From Desulfatitalea sp. (GTDB taxonomy: Bacteria; Desulfobacterota; Desulfobacteria; Desulfobacterales; Desulfosarcinaceae): a DNA stretch of 6,095 nt. The stretch's first letter is position 1. Each line of letters begins with the position of its first letter. The DNA lies in contig JABDRH010000165.1 of the NCBI GenBank assembly GCA_013041835.1, positions 1 through 6,095 on the forward strand. Reading direction: 5' to 3'. The notes beneath the pieces were generated by a model. That model was not told the origin of the DNA. It made no database searches and worked only from the letters and a program-made list of their open reading frames with translations. A program made the translations under genes and the position numbers. Positions 5,231-6,095 of this stretch are shown here, in pieces.

Positions 5231-6095
5231 ATGAAATCTGTAAGAAACATTTTTTCAACTGTCATCGCGATGATGTTGCTGGCCATGCCCGCCGAACAGG
5301 CCCCGGCCCAGGATTCCGCTAGCCTCGATGTATTGTCCATGATCCGGCGCAACTGCGCACCCAACGGCTTCGAGGGTTGCCCCGAGCTTTACGTGGTGTA
5401 CCATCCCGATGTATTGACCGGTTCCAACCCGGAAACCACCTTTGCCTGTTCCCACGGCTTTCCCTGGCCCGATGACAGTCGCATTCCCATGATCTTTTTC
5501 GGCAGCGGGGTGCGCAAGGGGGCCCGGCCTGCCGGCAGCCCCTCGCTTGAGGATATCACCCCCACCATAGCCCACGTGTTGGGGCAGTCGCCGCCTGAAA
5601 CCATCGACGGCCGGGTGCTGAGCGAGGTCCTGCTGCCCCGTTGCCGCAACCATGGCGTGCGTCGCACCCGGGCGGCCATGGTGCTGACGCTGGATCAATG
5701 CCGGGCCGATTACTTCACCAATCCGCGTATCCGGCCGGCCCTGGCGTTTGCCCGAAAGGTGTTGATGCGCCGGGGAACCAGCTATGGCGATGCCCGGCTG
5801 AGCTATTCGGGTTCGCGCACCGCCGTGTCGCATGCCACCATCGGCACCGGCGCGACACCCGGAGTCCACGGCATCGTGGGCAACAACATCCGCGTGGACG
5901 GCCTTTTTCCCCTTGCCCTTAACGACAACCCGCGCCACAGCATGGAGATGTTCAACCTGCTGACGCCCACCCTGGCCGATGTGATGGACCTGGCTTTGGA
6001 CAACCGGTCCGTGATCATCTCCATGAGCCCCTACGGCCGTGCGGCCCTGGGCATGGGCGGGCACGGAGCGGCCTTTGCCGGGGGCAGCGATCGGG
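5231..6095 (+). CDS. Exported alkaline-phosphatase-superfamily protein, apparently permuted (3' end outside window)
   Basis: 288 residues are visible and the frame is open at the right edge. Residues 1-26 are a signal peptide (K2 and R5, hydrophobic 7-19, likely cut after APA at 24-26), so the protein is exported. Residues ~35-135 look like the C-terminal third of PafA-type or type I phosphodiesterase enzymes: IRRNCAP, ELYVVYHPDVL, then H75 in SHGFPWPDD (the usual late metal-binding His), IPMIFFGSGVRKG, and LEDITPTIAHVLGQSPP with DGRVLSEVL. Residues ~148-288 look like the N-terminal half: VLTLDQCRADYF (D155, first metal Asp), RTAVSHATIGTGATPGVHG (T197, candidate nucleophile) and IVGNN (N218). 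T197 to N218 is 21 residues, the same spacing I recall for T79 and N100 of PafA. The D-x-x-x-H and D-H metal motifs would have to lie beyond the window. It is likely a phosphomonoesterase or phosphodiesterase. The unusual order is either circular permutation or fusion of a partial domain to a complete one. Confidence 0.85.
   Translation, partial: MKSVRNIFSTVIAMMLLAMPAEQAPAQDSASLDVLSMIRRNCAPNGFEGCPELYVVYHPDVLTGSNPETTFACSHGFPWPDDSRIPMIFFGSGVRKGARPAGSPSLEDITPTIAHVLGQSPPETIDGRVLSEVLLPRCRNHGVRRTRAAMVLTLDQCRADYFTNPRIRPALAFARKVLMRRGTSYGDARLSYSGSRTAVSHATIGTGATPGVHGIVGNNIRVDGLFPLALNDNPRHSMEMFNLLTPTLADVMDLALDNRSVIISMSPYGRAALGMGGHGAAFAGGSDR

Noticed and set aside
5255..6064. Minus-strand reading frame of 269 codons opposite the phosphatase-like gene
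   Set aside because: Its composition (His, Gly, Gln and Ala rich) is typical of antisense to GC-rich coding sequence; the + strand frame has a signal peptide, ribosome site and superfamily motifs.
1..6095. CRISPR array, tRNA or rRNA genes
   Set aside because: No regularly spaced short repeats and no recognisable tRNA cloverleaf or rRNA sequence were seen on either strand by eye.

Overview
The window looks like a moderately GC-rich bacterial chromosome, probably Gram-negative. My impression, from codon style and the small FloA-linked membrane protein, is a Desulfobacterota/deltaproteobacterial type; this is tentative because no rRNA or taxonomic marker is present. All clearly intact genes lie on the + strand, with good Shine-Dalgarno sites for most.

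Region 1 (1-1805) is a tight membrane operon. It holds the C-terminal end of an NfeD-family protein (cut by the window start), the flotillin-like scaffold FloA, and an unrecognised 168-residue membrane-anchored protein with a proline-rich tail. Spacings are 14 and 11 bases, and the third gene's ribosome site overlaps the floA stop. NfeD and FloA normally act together in organising membrane microdomains, so the third protein may be an accessory of that system.

Region 2 (1854-2441) is a short Sfp-type 4'-phosphopantetheinyl transferase with intact GIDIE and WxxKEA motifs.

Region 3 (2442-3437) is about 1 kb with no intact recognisable gene, and it looks like a recombination scar. It is noticeably more AT-rich than its surroundings. 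It holds a decayed minus-strand gene for a secreted protein (pieces in several frames behind a strong ribosome site). It also holds a short + strand ORF with a very good ribosome site, and a diverged second copy of the last 26 codons of the transferase plus its 3' flank. That second copy sits exactly 960 bases after the first, aligns without gaps and is about 77% identical.

Region 4 (3438-5012) encodes a beta-CASP metallo-beta-lactamase-fold hydrolase (the bacterial relative of CPSF-73/RNase J) with all metal-binding and beta-CASP motifs, plus an unusual basic insertion of about 50 residues.

Region 5 (5231-end) is the start of an exported alkaline-phosphatase-superfamily protein, cut by the window end. 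It is the most interesting item. After the signal peptide it begins with what is normally the C-terminal third of such enzymes. Only then comes the usual N-terminal part with the first metal Asp, the Thr nucleophile and the GN motif. This order suggests a circularly permuted phosphatase/phosphodiesterase, or a partial-domain fusion; the missing downstream sequence would decide.
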